Below, one piece after another: positions 11,562-24,021 of a DNA stretch of 64,000 bases. Source of the stretch: Taxillus chinensis (Eukaryota; Streptophyta; Magnoliopsida; Santalales; Loranthaceae). The translations under genes and the position numbers were made by a program. The DNA is taken from assembly GCA_023512835.1 (NCBI GenBank), contig CM042089.1, positions 52,509,427 to 52,573,426 on the forward strand. Direction: 5' to 3'. The notes beneath the pieces were generated by a model. It worked only from the letters and a program-made list of their open reading frames with translations, was not told the DNA's origin and searched no databases. The stretch's first letter is position 1. Every line of letters begins with the position of its first letter.

Positions 11562-12013
11562 TATAGTTCATGGTCTGGTGGACCTAGGATAGTGGGGAGG
11601 CCTGGCTGCTTCTGAGACTCTTAGGAGGCAGTATAGGACACGCCTGATCAATGTGGTCCTATCTGGTCTTCTGGGGTGTACTCAGGGGTAGTTAGACCAA
11701 GGAGTAGGGCATTTGCATTTGGGTTGAGGGTGCATACATGCATTGGCATTAGGGCACTAGTTTAATTTCAGTATGAGTATCATGATTGGACATGCTATGT
11801 TGCTGAAACTTGTTGCTAAAAATAAAATTTTGTTCTTTGTGAAATTCGGTGATTTTCTCGTGAGGCTTGTTGCTATGAATTGCTGCTGTGTACTTCGTGA
11901 TTTACCTGTGTGTTTAAATGTAAAACGTTGCTTGAGTACCTCATGGCCCATGGGGATGAGGGTGTGTAGAGCTTGAGAGAAGCCGATCCTAGTTTGGTTT
12001 AAATTATGTAGAC
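11562..12013 (+). other. T1 untranslated leader
   Basis: About 450 bp between the PBS and the gag start. No coding feature; the short frame at 11773-11976 has no homology that I recognise. Confidence 0.6.
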
Positions 12014-13200
12014 TATGCCTCCTAGGAGAGTAACCCGAGCTACTCCAGTGTAAAAGATGAATCGTCGCACGTCCGGAGAGGAAAGATGACAAAGATGTAG
12101 AGGGCGATGATCCCCTGGAGCGGATCATGGCCCAAGTCCGGGCCCTAAGTGAGAATGTGCAAGGCATGCGTGAGGACCTCGGCAGAGAGATCCTAAACGA
12201 GGTGCGTCAGGAGATGATGGCACGACAGGCGGTGCCACCCTCTCCACCCCGTGAGGTGGAACCTCCGTGTAGGCGAGGAAGTGCCGGTGAGGCGAGAAGA
12301 GGGAGACGTGTTGACGCAGTTCCGAAAGGAACATCCACCAAGGTTCAAGGGAGGAGCTGAACCTCTAGGAGCAGAGCACTGGCTGCGGCAGATTGAGCAT
12401 GTGTTCTCATTTCTTCGACCTCGGGAGGAAGACAAAGTGAGACTAGCAGTCCGGCAGTTGGAGGAGGAAGCCTTGGAATGATGGCTTAGCATCTCATGAA
12501 GCCGGGACATGGAGACCATGGCCTGGGATGAGTTCCTCCAGCTGTTCCATGAGGATTTCTTTCCAGAGTCATTGCGGTGGCAGAAGCGGGAGGAGTTCAG
12601 CAGCCTGAAGCAGGGATCGCGCTCCGTAGCAGAGTATGAGTGAGATTTCCGGGGGCTGAGTCGGTTTGCTCCAAAAGCAATATCAAGGGAGGACCTGAAG
12701 GCCCATAAGTTTACCATGGGTCTCAAACCTGCCCTGAAGCAAAGGGTGGAGATGCTACGACTGAAGACCTATGCTGAAGTCGTGGACACCGCCAAGATTG
12801 TTGAGAGAGGATTAGAGGAAGGAAGACAGGCTCGCCAGGAGCGGATAGGGCAGAGCGCGCGCGACAAGCACGGTGAAACCAAGAGGCAGAAGGTTGAGCT
12901 CGGGAGTGGGACTTTTCCCAAGGATAGGGGCCAAGCTTCAATGGCTCCGCCCAGATCCCGTTACTTTGGAGGACAGGGGAGTACTACTGGGAACTTCCCA
13001 AGCGGGTGTACCTGTTGTGGCCTGTCAGGGCACGTCAAACGTGAGTGCCCCAAGCAGCACTTGACGTGTCATAGCTATGGGAAGGTGGGACACATCAGCA
13101 AGGTGTGTTTTAGCAAGGGGAACAGCCAGGGAGCTAGAAGCTTAGCACAAGGGAGCAGGGGTGGGACCCAATTTCGCGCCCCACCCCTAAGCCAGCACAT
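12014..13200 (+). pseudogene. T1 gag (capsid and zinc knuckles), broken
   Basis: Starts ATG at 12014 (MPPRRVTRATP), the same start as the T2 copy. The retrotransposon gag domain follows (about 12300-12720; HPPRFKGGAEPL, HWLRQIEHVFSFL, FFPESLRWQKREEF), then a basic linker. Two zinc knuckles come next at about 13009-13110: a C-x2-C-x4-H-x4-C motif and a second in which the second Cys is replaced by Tyr (CHSYGKVGH). There are frameshifts near 12055 and 12270 and stops in the capsid region. Gag would form the virus-like particle and package RNA. Near 13190 the reading frame moves by -1 into the pol linker. Confidence 0.88.
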
Positions 13201-16200
13201 TCGTGGCAGGCCAGTCAGGCTGGTTCTAGTCACACTAGGCCACAGGGGGAGAGGCAACCACAAGGAGGATCGGAGGGGCATCCAAGTGGACTGCAGGCAG
13301 GAGCAAAAGGGAAGGCAAGTGAAGCTAGTGGTGGGGCAGGCCAAGGCAGAGTGTTCGTGCTTACCTCAGCACCAGCTGAAATGGAGGAATTACCATCACC
13401 CTCCGAGGAAGGTGGGGCTGGACCTTCGGTGGTTCGAGGTACTATTCTAATATCTCGCACTGTTGTTGCTGCATTGTTTGATACCGGAGCTTCGTGTTCC
13501 CTGATTGCTAAGTCCTTGGTGGAGAGCCTTGGACTTGATTGTGTGGAGGCTGATAGACCTCTGAGGGTCGAGTCCCCAATGGGAGGTGTGGAGTTGATCC
13601 ACCAAATGTGTCGAGAGTGTGCGCTTACGATAGGAGAGGTTGACCTCTTATTTGATTTGTACGTAATGCCCATGAGGACTTTTAGTTTGATTCTGGGGAT
13701 GGACTGGTTGATGGCCTTTCAGGCTAAGATTGACTGCTATAGGCGACGAGTATCATTTACTACACCCACAGGATCTTCCTGTACCCTAGTGGGTGAATGG
13801 GATAGGAATGCTGGGAGAGCTGGACCGATGAGGGAGCTATGGGGCAATATTACCCATAGGCTTGCCACCCTAACCTTGGAGGAGGAAGGTAACTTAGAGA
13901 AAAGGGTGTGGCCAGATGTTGTCGAAGATTTCCAGGATGTCTTTCCTGGGGAGTTGTTGGAGTTGCCTCCATACAGAAGTATCGAGTTCACAGTTGAACT
14001 GTTGCCAGGGGTGGGATCCATCTCACAAGTAGCATACCGGATGGGACCTGCTGAGTTGCGGGAGCTTCAGAAGCAAATAAAGGAACTGGGAGATAAAGGT
14101 TTTATCCGTCCTAGTACCTCACCTTGGGGTGCACCGGTCTTGTTTGCTAAGAAGGCAGATGGTTCGTTGCGACTTTGCATTGATTATCGGAAGCTGAATC
14201 AAGTAACGGTAAAGAACAAATACCCTTTGCCGCGGATCGATGACTTATTCGACCAGCTGAGTGGAGCACGGTGGTTCTCAAAAATCGATCTGCGTTCGGG
14301 ATATCATCAATTGAGGGTCAGGAGTGAAGACATCCCTAAGACGGCGTTCAGGTGCAGATACGGACACTATGAGTGGTTAGTGATGCCTTTTGGGCTCACG
14401 AACGCACCTGCCGTGTTCATGCATCTAATGAATCAGGTATTTGCCCCATACCTGGATTCCTTCGTGGTGGTATTTATTGACGACGTCCTTGTGTACTCCA
14501 AAACCCAAGCCGAGCATGAGGAGCACTTGGCCGTGGTGTCTGCGGCGCTACGAGATCATCACTTGTATGCTAAATTTAGCAAGTGTGACTTCTGGATGCG
14601 AGAGGTGCATTTTCTTGGGCATGTGGTATCTGCCGAAGGAGTTAGAGTGGACCCAACCAAGATTGAGTCCGTAGCATCTTGGAAGAGGCCCACAAATGTT
14701 TTTGAGATCCGGAGTTTCTTGGGTCTAGCAGGGTATTACCGGCGTTTTGTGGAAAGATTTTCTCGGTTGGCGACGCCCATGACAGCTCTTACACGGAAGG
14801 GAGCCAAATTCGAGTGGACGGACAAGTGCCAGCAGGCATTCGAGGAGTTGAAGACTCGCCTGACTACTGCACCGGTGTTGAGTCTACCGCAGGAGGGAGT
14901 GCCATTCGAGGTGTATTGTGATGCGTCTCGCGTTGGACTGGGGTGTGTTCTGACGCAAGAATGCCAAGTCATAGCATATGGCTCACGACAGCTGAAGCCC
15001 CATGAGCAAAACTACCCAACACACGACCTGGAGTTAGCAGCAGTTATTTTTGCCCTGAAGTCTTGTTGACATTACCTGTTGGGAGAGAAATTTGTGGTAT
15101 ATACTGACCACAAAAGCCTACAGTATATCTTCACCCAAAGAGACCTAAATTTGTGACAACGGAGGTGGGTAGAGTACCTGCAAATGTTTGACTTCACGCT
15201 CTCCTACACGCCTGGGAAGGGAAATTTAGTAGCCGACGCGCTAAGTAGAAAAGGGAAAGCTGAGGTTTCCATGAGAGAATGGAAAATGATGGAGCAGTTG
15301 GCAGTGCTTCAGGTGCAACCTGCTTTTAGCGATGAGGGAGCTATCTTGTGTCCTCTCACCGTAATACCAGAGTTGTATCGAGCGTGTCCGTGAGGGACAG
15401 TTAGGCGACGTGGACCGTGAGGTGATCCGGGCCCAGGATAGAGGCTGGAGAGCCGTCGAGAGCCGGACGAAGGAGTTGAGCATGAGCTGAAATTTCGGGG
15501 GTGTTTGATAGTACCACCTCCCTTGCGTGAGGATGTGCTGAGGGAATTTCATCATTCCCGTTTGGCTGTACATCCAGGAGGAACTAAGATGTATCATGCC
15601 GTTCGCGCACAGTTCTGGTGGCCGGGGCTGAAACGGAGGGTAGTAGAGTTTGTTTCCAAGTGCCTTACCTGTCAGCAAGTGAAGGCAGAGCACCAACGAC
15701 CCGCTGGTCAATTGCAGCCTTTACCTGTAGCTGAGTGGAAGTGGGAGCATATTACCATGGATTTCGTGACGGGACTTCCTACCACTTCTGGGAGGAAGGA
15801 CATGATTTGGGTCATAGTGGACCACTTAACTAAGTCAGCCCATTTCTTGGCAATTCGAGAGCGCGACTCTATCGGCACGTTAAGCCAGTTGTATGTTGAT
15901 GAGATTGTCCGCCTGCACGGAGTGCCCTTGTCTATTGTTTCGGACAGGGATGCGCGCTTTACATCCCGGTTTTGGGGAGGTCTGCAGGAAGCATTAGGAA
16001 CCCGACTTAATTTGAGTACCGCATTCCATCCTGAGACTGATGGTCAGTCCGAGAGGACCATTCAAACATTGGAAGACTTATTGAGGGCTTGTGTACTTGA
16101 TTTTGGAGGATCATGGGCTTCCCACCTTCCTCTGGTGGAGTTTGCCTATAATAACAGTTACCATTCTTCGATTGGGATGGCCCCGTTTGAGGCATTGTAT

Positions 16201-16807
16201 GGCCGACCGTGTCGGTCTCCATTATGTTGGGCGAGCCGGAGAGGCGGCTATGTTAGGACCTCAATTGGTCCAGGAGGCTACGGCAAAAGTTCAGCTGATT
16301 CGGCAACGCCTTCTTACAGCTCAGAGCAGACAGAAGTCTTATGCAGATCGCCGACACCGACCGTTGGAGTTTTTAGTGGGCGACCACGTATTCCTTCATG
16401 TTTCTCCACGGAGAGTGCATAAGAGATTTGGGACTGGGTCCAAGTTGTCCCCTCGGTACATTGGACCGTTCGAGATTTTGAGCAGAGTTGGACCTGTTGC
16501 TTATAGGTTGGCGTTACCACCTAGTTTGAGCAGAGTTCATAATGTTTTCCATGTATCCCAGTTGCGGAAATATCATCCAGATCCCACACACATGCTAGAT
16601 TGGGGTACCCTGGATCTTGGAGAGGATGTATCTGTTGTCGAGGCACCCATCCGTATTGTAGATAGGTGCGAGAAGCAGCTACGAGGTAAGACTATTCCGT
16701 TGGTTCGGGTGTTGTGGCAACACCGAGGGCTGGAGGAAGAGACCTGGGAACGTGAGGCTGAGATGCGTGCTCATTATCCTGATCTGTTCGAGGACGAACA
16801 ACTCTGA
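13201..16807 (+). pseudogene. T1 pol: protease, RT, RNase H, integrase, chromodomain-like tail
   Basis: Aspartic protease with DTGAS at about 13480. RT with the [16 protein letters not shown] block and FIDD at 14473-14484. RNase H begins with CDASR near 14927 and continues with YTDHKSL and ADALSR near 15230, interrupted by TGA stops at 15067-15069 and 15154-15156. Integrase (15505-16422) has an H-H-C-C zinc region ending CLTCQQ, then catalytic D (ITMDFV), D (VSDRDARF) and E ([11 protein letters not shown]). A frameshift near 16230 leads into the C-terminal region (HVSQLRKYHPDP ... VRVLWQHRG), a chromodomain-like segment typical of Tekay. Both TGA stops lie where CGA arginine codons are expected. 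Not functional. Confidence 0.93.
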
Positions 16808-17050
16808 AGGAAGGGAGGAGGGCAAGCATCAAACTTCAACATAATCAGGTATTTGCCCAACTAGTTAGGTAACCTGAGAATATAACATCGCTACATGACC
16901 ATGTGGAGTGTATAAATGTGTGAAATAATTTGTGATTTGTTGTGTATTAATTTGTGCTAGAGGGTGTTAGAGGCCTATGCATTGGTTGTGATTGTTTTCT
17001 TTCATTCCACCTTTTCTTTTCGAGGACGAAAAGTCTTAAGGGGGAGAGGA
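16808..17050 (+). promoter_or_regulatory. T1 3' untranslated region and polypurine tract
   Basis: Short AT-rich 3' UTR ending in CTTAAGGGGGAGAGGA (17035-17050) directly before the LTR. The same 16 bases occur in T2. It primes plus-strand DNA synthesis in LTR elements. Confidence 0.9.
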
Positions 17051-17616
17051 TGTAAGGACCCGTACCTTGAGTTAGTCACAGTTTTGCCTTCTGAGTAGGG
17101 TTTTTTCTAGATTTTGACCTAGTGAATGGGCTCAAATGAATTCACGTGCAAAAGGAAAGATGCTTCGAATGATGTCCTCTATCTACCATAGAAGTTTCAG
17201 GCCAAACGGACGTGTATGTGAGGTGCACGTGAAATGGGTCCATTTCACGTGCAAGTGTGGTTGTCTTCTACATGATGCAAGGAGGCTAGGGGTGAAGTTT
17301 GAGCGCATTTGGAGTGCATATGGAGTTGCACGTGAATTGGGGAATTCACGTTCAAATTGGCGTGCAGCCATATTTTTGCATGGTTCCCTTGGTTTTGACA
17401 TTCTAATGATCTTTCTCCAAAGGACCATGTTGAAATTCTGAGTATTTTGGCCTATATGGGTGCGGAAAGGTGCTAACTTGTGTGATCAAAACTACGTCGT
17501 TTTGATCCTGGGATTTACTTAATCAAAACTACGTCGTTTTGATGTGGGTAGTGTCTATATAATGAGGGCTTGAGTTTGAGTTTAGGGTTCTTGCGTTCTT
17601 CTTTGCTGCAGCTGCG

Positions 17617-17652
<36 letters not shown>

Positions 17653-17770
17653 CCGGGCGATTCTGCGTGGTGGTTCGCGTCGTTGGAAGGTGTCTAACGT
17701 AAAGGTTAGGACAAAAGTCTGAGGTAGGGATTCATGTTCTTCCTAACTCTCCTCTGTTCTAGGATATTCG

Positions 17771-17810
<40 letters not shown>

Positions 17811-19043
17811 AATCCATATAGGTGTGATCTCCTATATGGATGTTGGCCTTCAGTGGCATGTTCTGTTGATTCTGATGTTGAATTTGGCCTGAGGATTTTC
17901 TGGGTTTGTTTATGCCCACCATGTGTTTGATGAAATGTCTGTGAGGCCTACACACTATGTATTTGATAAAATGTCTGTGAGGCCTGCATGCCATGTATTC
18001 AATATAATGCCTGTGAGACCTTGTATATGGGTGTCTGATGATATACCTGTGTGACCGGTGTGTCTTGTGTTTGATTTGTATTTGATAAAAAGCCTGTGAG
18101 GCTGATGTGTGTGGCTTATATCTGACCATGTTGGTCCCTCTGAAATAAAGTGTAAATACTGTGCCGAGTTTACATGTTGAGATGTAATGCTATCTTTTTC
18201 GCTGGTCTGTTTGAGACCGAGCCGAGATATGGGCCAGGCACAATAGCTGGACCCCTTGAGATTTGGCCAGGACGTGGTCCTAAGTCTCGGTGTAGCACTC
18301 ACGACGGTGGGCTAAGTCTACACCCATTCCTGAGGGTAGGTATGGCGCCCGAGGAGGTGGTTGACCATATCTGACTCGGGTGGAAAATGTTGCATTGGTG
18401 TCCATGCAACATTCGCCTGGATGTGGTATGTCATGTCGCCGTGGTGGCGGGGTGTCCTCTGCCCTTCAGTGCGGGCTCAGGTAAAGAGTGTTTACTGGGT
18501 GATGTTTGCTGCTTTAGCCTTAGGCACGACACGAGCACAAGCATACACATATCATGCATGTTGTAGAGCGGGACGGGTCTGGGGAGACTGGATCCCTATT
18601 GAGCTATGGTTTGCTCACCCCTCCTATAAACTGTCCTTTTGCAGGGTTTAGCAGGCGGTAGGTGAAGGCTGAGGAGCTAGGCCCCTGAGGCTGGGAGTTT
18701 TATGTTATTTTCTTTGTCGTGCTCGTGGTTTTATGTTCTGGAATTCGGTTTGGTTGTATTTGTAACAGTACACCTGGCTTCATAGGGGTTTTTTCCCGAC
18801 TGGGTTGTAATAAACATTTAGTCTTTGAAATGAAATAAAATGAGATGTTATTCAATTTGTATTTGTGTGCATGGTTTGGGAGCAGGAGCATGCCCCTTGG
18901 CATGTTAGCCTGGTTGTGCAGGTTTGGGACAGCACCCGTGCCAGAAGTCCTTTTAAGGTGCTTGCACCAACCCCTTGTCCCTTCGGGTGCGGGCATGGGC
19001 AGTCACTACTCATTTCCAAGTGGAAGGAAATTGGGGCGTGACA
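17051..19043 (+). repeat. T1 3' LTR
   Basis: 1,993 bp, a close copy of 9576-11546 apart from scattered substitutions and longer microsatellites: AG at about 17620-17648 and TA at about 17772-17807. The C-terminal part of the frame at 18852-19517 runs into this LTR, so only 19044 onward of that frame is C1 integrase. Confidence 0.95.
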
Positions 19044-19048
19044 GTTTT

Positions 19049-20789
19049 GTACATAACAAGCAGTGGTAACATCTTCAGCCCATAAGGATTTTGGGAACTG
19101 AGCTCCTGTCAGCATGGTTCTAGCTGCTTCAACTAAAGTCCTATTCTTTCTTTCAGCGACTCCATTTTGTTGTGGAGTTCTAGGTGCTAAGAAATTATGC
19201 TGAATACCATGTTCAGTACAAAACTCTAACATATCAGAAAATTCAAATTCCTTGCCATGATCACTTCTAATGCATTTAATAGAGAGACTCTTAACATTAG
19301 TTATCCAATTGAAGAGTTCAACAAGATTTTCAAATGTTTCAGTTTTGTTCCTAAGAAACATAACCCATGTATATCTGGTATAGTCATCTACTACTGCAAG
19401 GAAGTATCGTGCACCATATAATGAAGACACATTTATTGGTCTACATAGGTCCATGTGCAGAAGTTCGAGTGGTTGTGTGATTGAGGTTTTATCCACACTC
19501 TTAAAAGAATGCTTCACTTGCTTACCCAGCTAATAGTCCCTACAAGGGTGTTCTTTCTCATAAACATGCTTAGGTAAGCCCTCAACCAAATCAAGAGATG
19601 CCAATTTAGACATAGTCTTAAAGTTTAAATGACCAAATCTCTTGTGCCATAACCAACTAATGTCAGGAGAAGCTTTGGACAGAAAACAAATTGGTTCAGT
19701 AGATTGAGCATTACCAAAGAACAATTTATAGACATTGCCTTGTCTGTGTCCATTCAGCTTCATCTCTTTGGAGACAAGGTCTATAACTGTGCAAGTGTGT
19801 TTAGTAAACAAAACTTCATAACCCTTGTCACACAATTGACTTATGCTCAACAGGTTATGTTTCAGACCTTGAACAATAGATACATTCTAAATTGAAACAA
19901 AACCATTAGAGAGAGTACCCTTACCAACAATCTTACCCTTTTTGTTATCCCCGAATGTGACCGATGAAGCTGCAACCTCCCTTACTTCACTTAACAGAGA
20001 GGCATCATCTGTCATGTGTACAGAACAGGCACTGTCAAGATACCACTAGCTGGAATTGATCTTTTGTTCCCAGTGGCTACTTTCAAATTCATGTACCTGT
20101 TCCTGCACAACAGGTAACTAAATCTTGGGGGCCCAATTATGCTTGGGCTTTGGGTAAGTGAAAGCTGCAGTTAACAATTTTGGTTTCCAATAAGTCGGAG
20201 ATGATTTGTTTTTCAATGCTAACTTAGGTGATCCATCATTAGATTTGTTAGCAAGTTTGTTCTTTGGGCTCTTTGTAGATTCTCTTTTCTTATGGTTAAT
20301 TTTCGCAGCTTTGCTAGGCACAGAGTTGATAGTTTTCATCACAGGTTTAGTAGTTTTGTTCTTTGGTGAGGTAACCTATGTGTGCCTGTTTAATTTTTTC
20401 TTCCTATCAGAGTTATGAGGTTGAAAATTTTCAGTGATGTTTAACTACTTAAGGCTTACCCTGTTTTCTGTGGCAATCTCATTCTTAAGATACTCAGGGT
20501 AGAATCTACACTAATAAGAAAGGTATCCTACTTCACAGCAGATGGGGCAGATGACATATTTGAGTTGGACCCTCTATCTTAAGGGTTTGGTTTGAGTGAT
20601 AAGAGGCTTCCTAGGTTCTCTCACATATCCTAGACCAATCTTAACTCCACTTCTAGGGACAAACTTGGGCTGGGGGGAAACAGCCTTGCTGGATGAGCCA
20701 GTCTCAAACGTAGCAGTAAGTCTGCTTGAGTTTGTCTCCGTCAATACTACACCCTTACCCTTGCATTGGGATGTAGAGGACAGGTTGAC
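19049..20789 (-). pseudogene. C1 pol, N-terminal part: gag-pol linker, protease, integrase core
   Basis: Minus strand. The linker (20789-20060) is Lys/Ser/Pro-rich. The protease active site sits in WYLDSACSVHMTDD (about 20000-20045), with DSA where DSG is usual in copia. The GAG-pre-integrase motif WLWHKRFGHLNFKTMSKLA (about 19600-19660) is followed by the integrase core, with LLHMDLCRP, SDHGKEF and the PQQNGVAERKNRT block holding the catalytic Glu. One TAG at 19530-19532 splits the core and sits where CAG is expected. The frame is cut at 19048 by T1 and resumes at 9570. Integrase inserts cDNA into the genome. Confidence 0.92.
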
Positions 20790-22718
20790 TTAAGGTTCAA
20801 CTTTCAGTTCTATCTGATCAAGTGCTGCATTACTGTCCTGAGATGCAACGGTACCCATATCTCTAAGTTCGGGTGTTACAGGTTTGAGTGGACAAGTAAC
20901 AGCCATTTGTACCTTCTTTCCACAATCAAGAAGCACACTACCAGCAGGAACAAAGCCAATAAGACACTTGGTCTGCACAGGGTAAGTCTGGGCCTTGGCT
21001 ATTTGGTCTTCAAAGAAGCCTAGACCTAAGGCTAGACCTTTAACATCTGGAGTGGTCCTAAAGTGAGCTACAATCTCAGCAAAATCTTGCCACTTTTTAC
21101 TGATTTGTCTTTCTTTTTCCAGTTCTGCTTTGGTTTTAGCTAGTTCCTTTTCAAGCCTATCGATATCTTTATTAGCCATTTTCAATTGTCCAGCTTTGTC
21201 CAAAAGTTCATTGTGTGTGCTTCTCATCTCACTCACTTCAGCTCTTAATCTTCTCTTTATTCTTTCATAGTCGTCTACAGAGTCTCTATATTCACATGAA
21301 AGCCTTTCCAGTTTAAAATAATATCTTTCTTTGTCAGCTTTCATAGGAAGAAATTGTTCCCCTATTGCTTTAAGAGCTCTATAGGTATCTTCATATTCAA
21401 TATAGAGTTGTTCATAAGTTCTTACCTTGAGGGGAGGTGAATGGTCAACCATGAAGCAGATGAGTCCTTTTTCTTTCTTCTCCTCATCAGATGATTCTTC
21501 TTCCTCCTCAGTTTCACTGTTAAACTTGTTGGTGACAAGAGCCTTCTTCCTCTTGTCATCCTTTCTGCTTGAGGATCCTTTGGTCTTCTTGTTTTGCTCA
21601 GCTGCCTCCTTTTTCTCCCTCTTTAGCTTGTAATAGTCGGCAGCGAAGTGGCCGGGCCAGTTGCAGTGGTAACATTGCAACTTCTCCTTATCTTTTCCTT
21701 TAGAGAAAGATGGTTCCCCATTCTCTTTCCTCCTGTAGTTCCCCATTCTCTTCAGCAGTTTCTTGATCAGAAATGCCACCTCTTGATCTGAGGCGCTATC
21801 TGAGTCAAGCTCTTCAGCCTCATCTTCTTCTTTTTCAGAAGATGGTTCCCTTGATTCAGCAGCCGCCTTAAAGGCAACAAACTTCTCCTTTTTCTTGGAG
21901 GGGTTTTCAAATGCCTCAAGTTCTTCTTTTTGCATTTCAAAAGTCTTGAGATCCCCATATAGTGCTTCTAAGGCACAAGTCTTCCATTCCTTCAGCTAAC
22001 GGATGGCTGATGTCCTGATCAGCAGTCTCAAAGGTAAAGATCTCAGAAATTTATCATTTTTGTCCTTCTGAGAAATCTCAACATGATAAGTCTTCATCTG
22101 TTGAATCAGTCCTATGAACCGTTTGTAGATACTATCTAGTGACTCCTTCGGTTCACATCTGAAGGCTTCATACTACTGCTTGAGCATGGAGATCTTGTTG
22201 TCCTGTATTTGTTCATCTCCTTCATAGATGAGGCATAGTTTATCCCATACCTCCTTTCCTGTCTCTAAGTCCTGCACATCCGTGAACATGTCGTCATCGA
22301 GCACAGAGAAAAGTATGGCTTTTGCCTTGAAGCCAAGCTTTACTTTTCTCTGCTCCACCTTAGACCAACTGTCTGGGTCCTTCGTCATCAACCGGCCTTT
22401 TTGCATACTCTTTGGGGTGAAAGGCCCATTCTTTATTGTTTCCCAGAGATAGGTGTCAAGCATGTCTAGATGTGCTCTCATTCTCGCTTTCCATTTGGAG
22501 AAACGCGCGGGTGTGCACATAAGAACTTGGGAGGATGAGCCAGGCAACACGTCGTAGAAGTCTTCTTGTTCTTTCTTGTTGCTACTGGTGCTCGGTTCTT
22601 CCTGCTCCTGATCTCCAGTCGCTCCTTCTTCTGGAACACAACTGGCTTCAGGTTCCTCAATAGGAACTGGAGCTTTCTCGGGAGCTGGAGCTGCACTGCT
22701 GGAATCCATGTTGGCCAT
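20790..22718 (-). pseudogene. C1 gag, Sirevirus type with coiled coil
   Basis: ATG at 22718 (MANMDSSSAAPAP), only about 30 nt from the PBS. An acidic N-terminus precedes the capsid-like part (about 22200-22560; CTPARFSKWKARMRAHL and a hydrophobic C-terminal helix region). A frame break lies between 22173 and 21935. The second half has a zinc knuckle at about 21630-21670 whose last Cys is Tyr (CYHCNWPGHFAADYY), Lys/Glu-rich stretches and a long coiled coil (about 21070-21430). A long coiled-coil gag is typical of Sireviruses. Not functional. Confidence 0.87.
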
Positions 22719-22746
22719 TTAGGGATCTCTACAGAATTATAGAACT

Positions 22747-22758
22747 ACTCTGATACCA
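22747..22758 (-). promoter_or_regulatory. C1 primer-binding site
   Basis: Minus strand TGGTATCAGAGT, an initiator-Met tRNA type site, two bases from the LTR edge at 22761. Confidence 0.88.
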
Positions 22759-22760
22759 AA

Positions 22761-24021
22761 TGTAGATCCCAAAGTGAGTCTATAGGGGGGTGAATAGACT
22801 TTCTTCGTGCGCGGAAGTTAGACTATTTGCTGATATGTGTTACTTCTAAGGATAACTATGCTGGAAGTATTTATGGAGAAGATGACAGTAGTAATTTGAG
22901 TGATAATGTGAGTTATGAACTATTAGAAAAATCTGAGATGTAGTAAATGCTCCTTGTTCACATATCTCAGTTGTGTAAGGAATGGTCCATGATAGTTTTG
23001 ATTGTGGAAATCAATACTGAGGTTAAACTAGATAATCATGCTGAATCTTGGATGAACAAGAGTATATGATGGATCACAAAGTTTGATCTTGATCTTGGTT
23101 TAACGCGGCACACAGCACTTAGAAGTTCTTTCTCTCGGAGTCTCTCTCTCTAGCGTTTGAACTCTTGCTTGAATTCTGCAAAAGATTATTTTCTTAATGT
23201 GTGTCAGAATCCTCTTTTATTGTGTTCTGTGTATTCCACGCTTTTAGGGAAAGAGGTTGACTCCTGATTTTGTCATTAAATATATGAGAAAGGTATATTT
23301 TAAGTTTAAAGTGTTGTACGCCTTGTTGTCCATCCCAACAGACTGACTTCCCGCCACTGGATATGCGGGATGTGAGGGGATGGGTTGATCTGCTCTGATT
23401 TGCAGATCTGTTGCCTATGCTGCGCAGTTGCACTCCCATAGTTACGTAGTCGATCTTGGCCGTTCATCCATGGGGGGTAGTTGGTAGCAATTAATGCGAC
23501 ATTAACTGCGCTCCAACTGCTCGAGATGGCACAGGCTTACTGTACAAACCCTAGCTGAAGATATCGCTAAGTGAATATGCTTAGGGTTGTAAGCATGCCT
23601 TCATGGTGGGTGCCTCGTAGGTTTGGTGACTCGAAGGTTTCAGTTAGAGCCTGTCGAAGTTGCGGAAGTTTGCTTCAGGCTTTACAGTGTTGATATCTGC
23701 GAGTCTACGACTCACATATCTTCGAGTCTTCGAAGCTAGAGTTCGAGTTAGATTAAGTCTTTTGTGTCACTGTATTAACTGTAAGTCTACGACTATACGA
23801 GTCTGCGACTATCCTAATGGCTCTTAGAGTGACTACTTCGTAGTGCGCCTAATCTACCCGTTACAACTGTGAGTCTACGACCCTAACTCTACGGATCTAC
23901 AACCTTCGGGTTTCTCAGTTTATTTTACTAGACTAAGAGGCTCTTCGACTCTGCGAGTCTTCGACCTTGAAAATCTTTGACTATACGAGTCTTAGACTTT
24001 ACATTTTTTCCTTAGCCTTTC
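22761..24021 (-). repeat. C1 5' LTR, inner part (up to the T2 insertion)
   Basis: The 3' end of the LTR in element sense: minus strand ends GGGATCTACA at 22761. It contains the C-rich TATTCACCCCCC word common near copia LTR ends and, from about 23620, a block rich in CGACTCTACGAGTCT-type words. It aligns along its whole length with the P LTR (about 57050-57983) in opposite orientation, clearly homologous but diverged. It is cut by T2 with TSD CTTTC at 24017-24021; the remainder is 53504-54884. Confidence 0.88.

Larger units (their letters stand above)
9576..19043 (+). mobile_element. T1: complete Tekay/Del-type chromovirus
   Basis: A 9,468-bp + strand element with LTRs 9576-11546 and 17051-19043. 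The flanking 5-bp duplication GTTTT is at 9571-9575 and 19044-19048. It has a PBS at 11550-11561, decayed gag-pol at 12014-16807 and a PPT at 17035-17050. The order PR-RT-RNase H-INT followed by a divergent chromodomain-like tail, the initiator-Met PBS and near 2-kb LTRs fit the Tekay/Del lineage. It is inserted within codons of the C1 integrase, and the host reading frame is restored when T1 and one TSD copy are removed. Confidence 0.95.

Noticed and set aside
10264..11566. ORFs in the T1 5' LTR (and equivalents at 17743-19069)
   Set aside because: They recur in both LTRs, have no homology and overlap promoter and R/U5 sequence.
13230..13673. Antisense ORFs to gag and pol (also 12193-12726, 15241-15711, 28614-28898)
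   Set aside because: Shadows of the real frames; no family match.
18852..19517. A 221-residue integrase ORF as one gene
   Set aside because: Its last 64 residues are translated from the T1 LTR. Only 19044-19517 belongs to C1.
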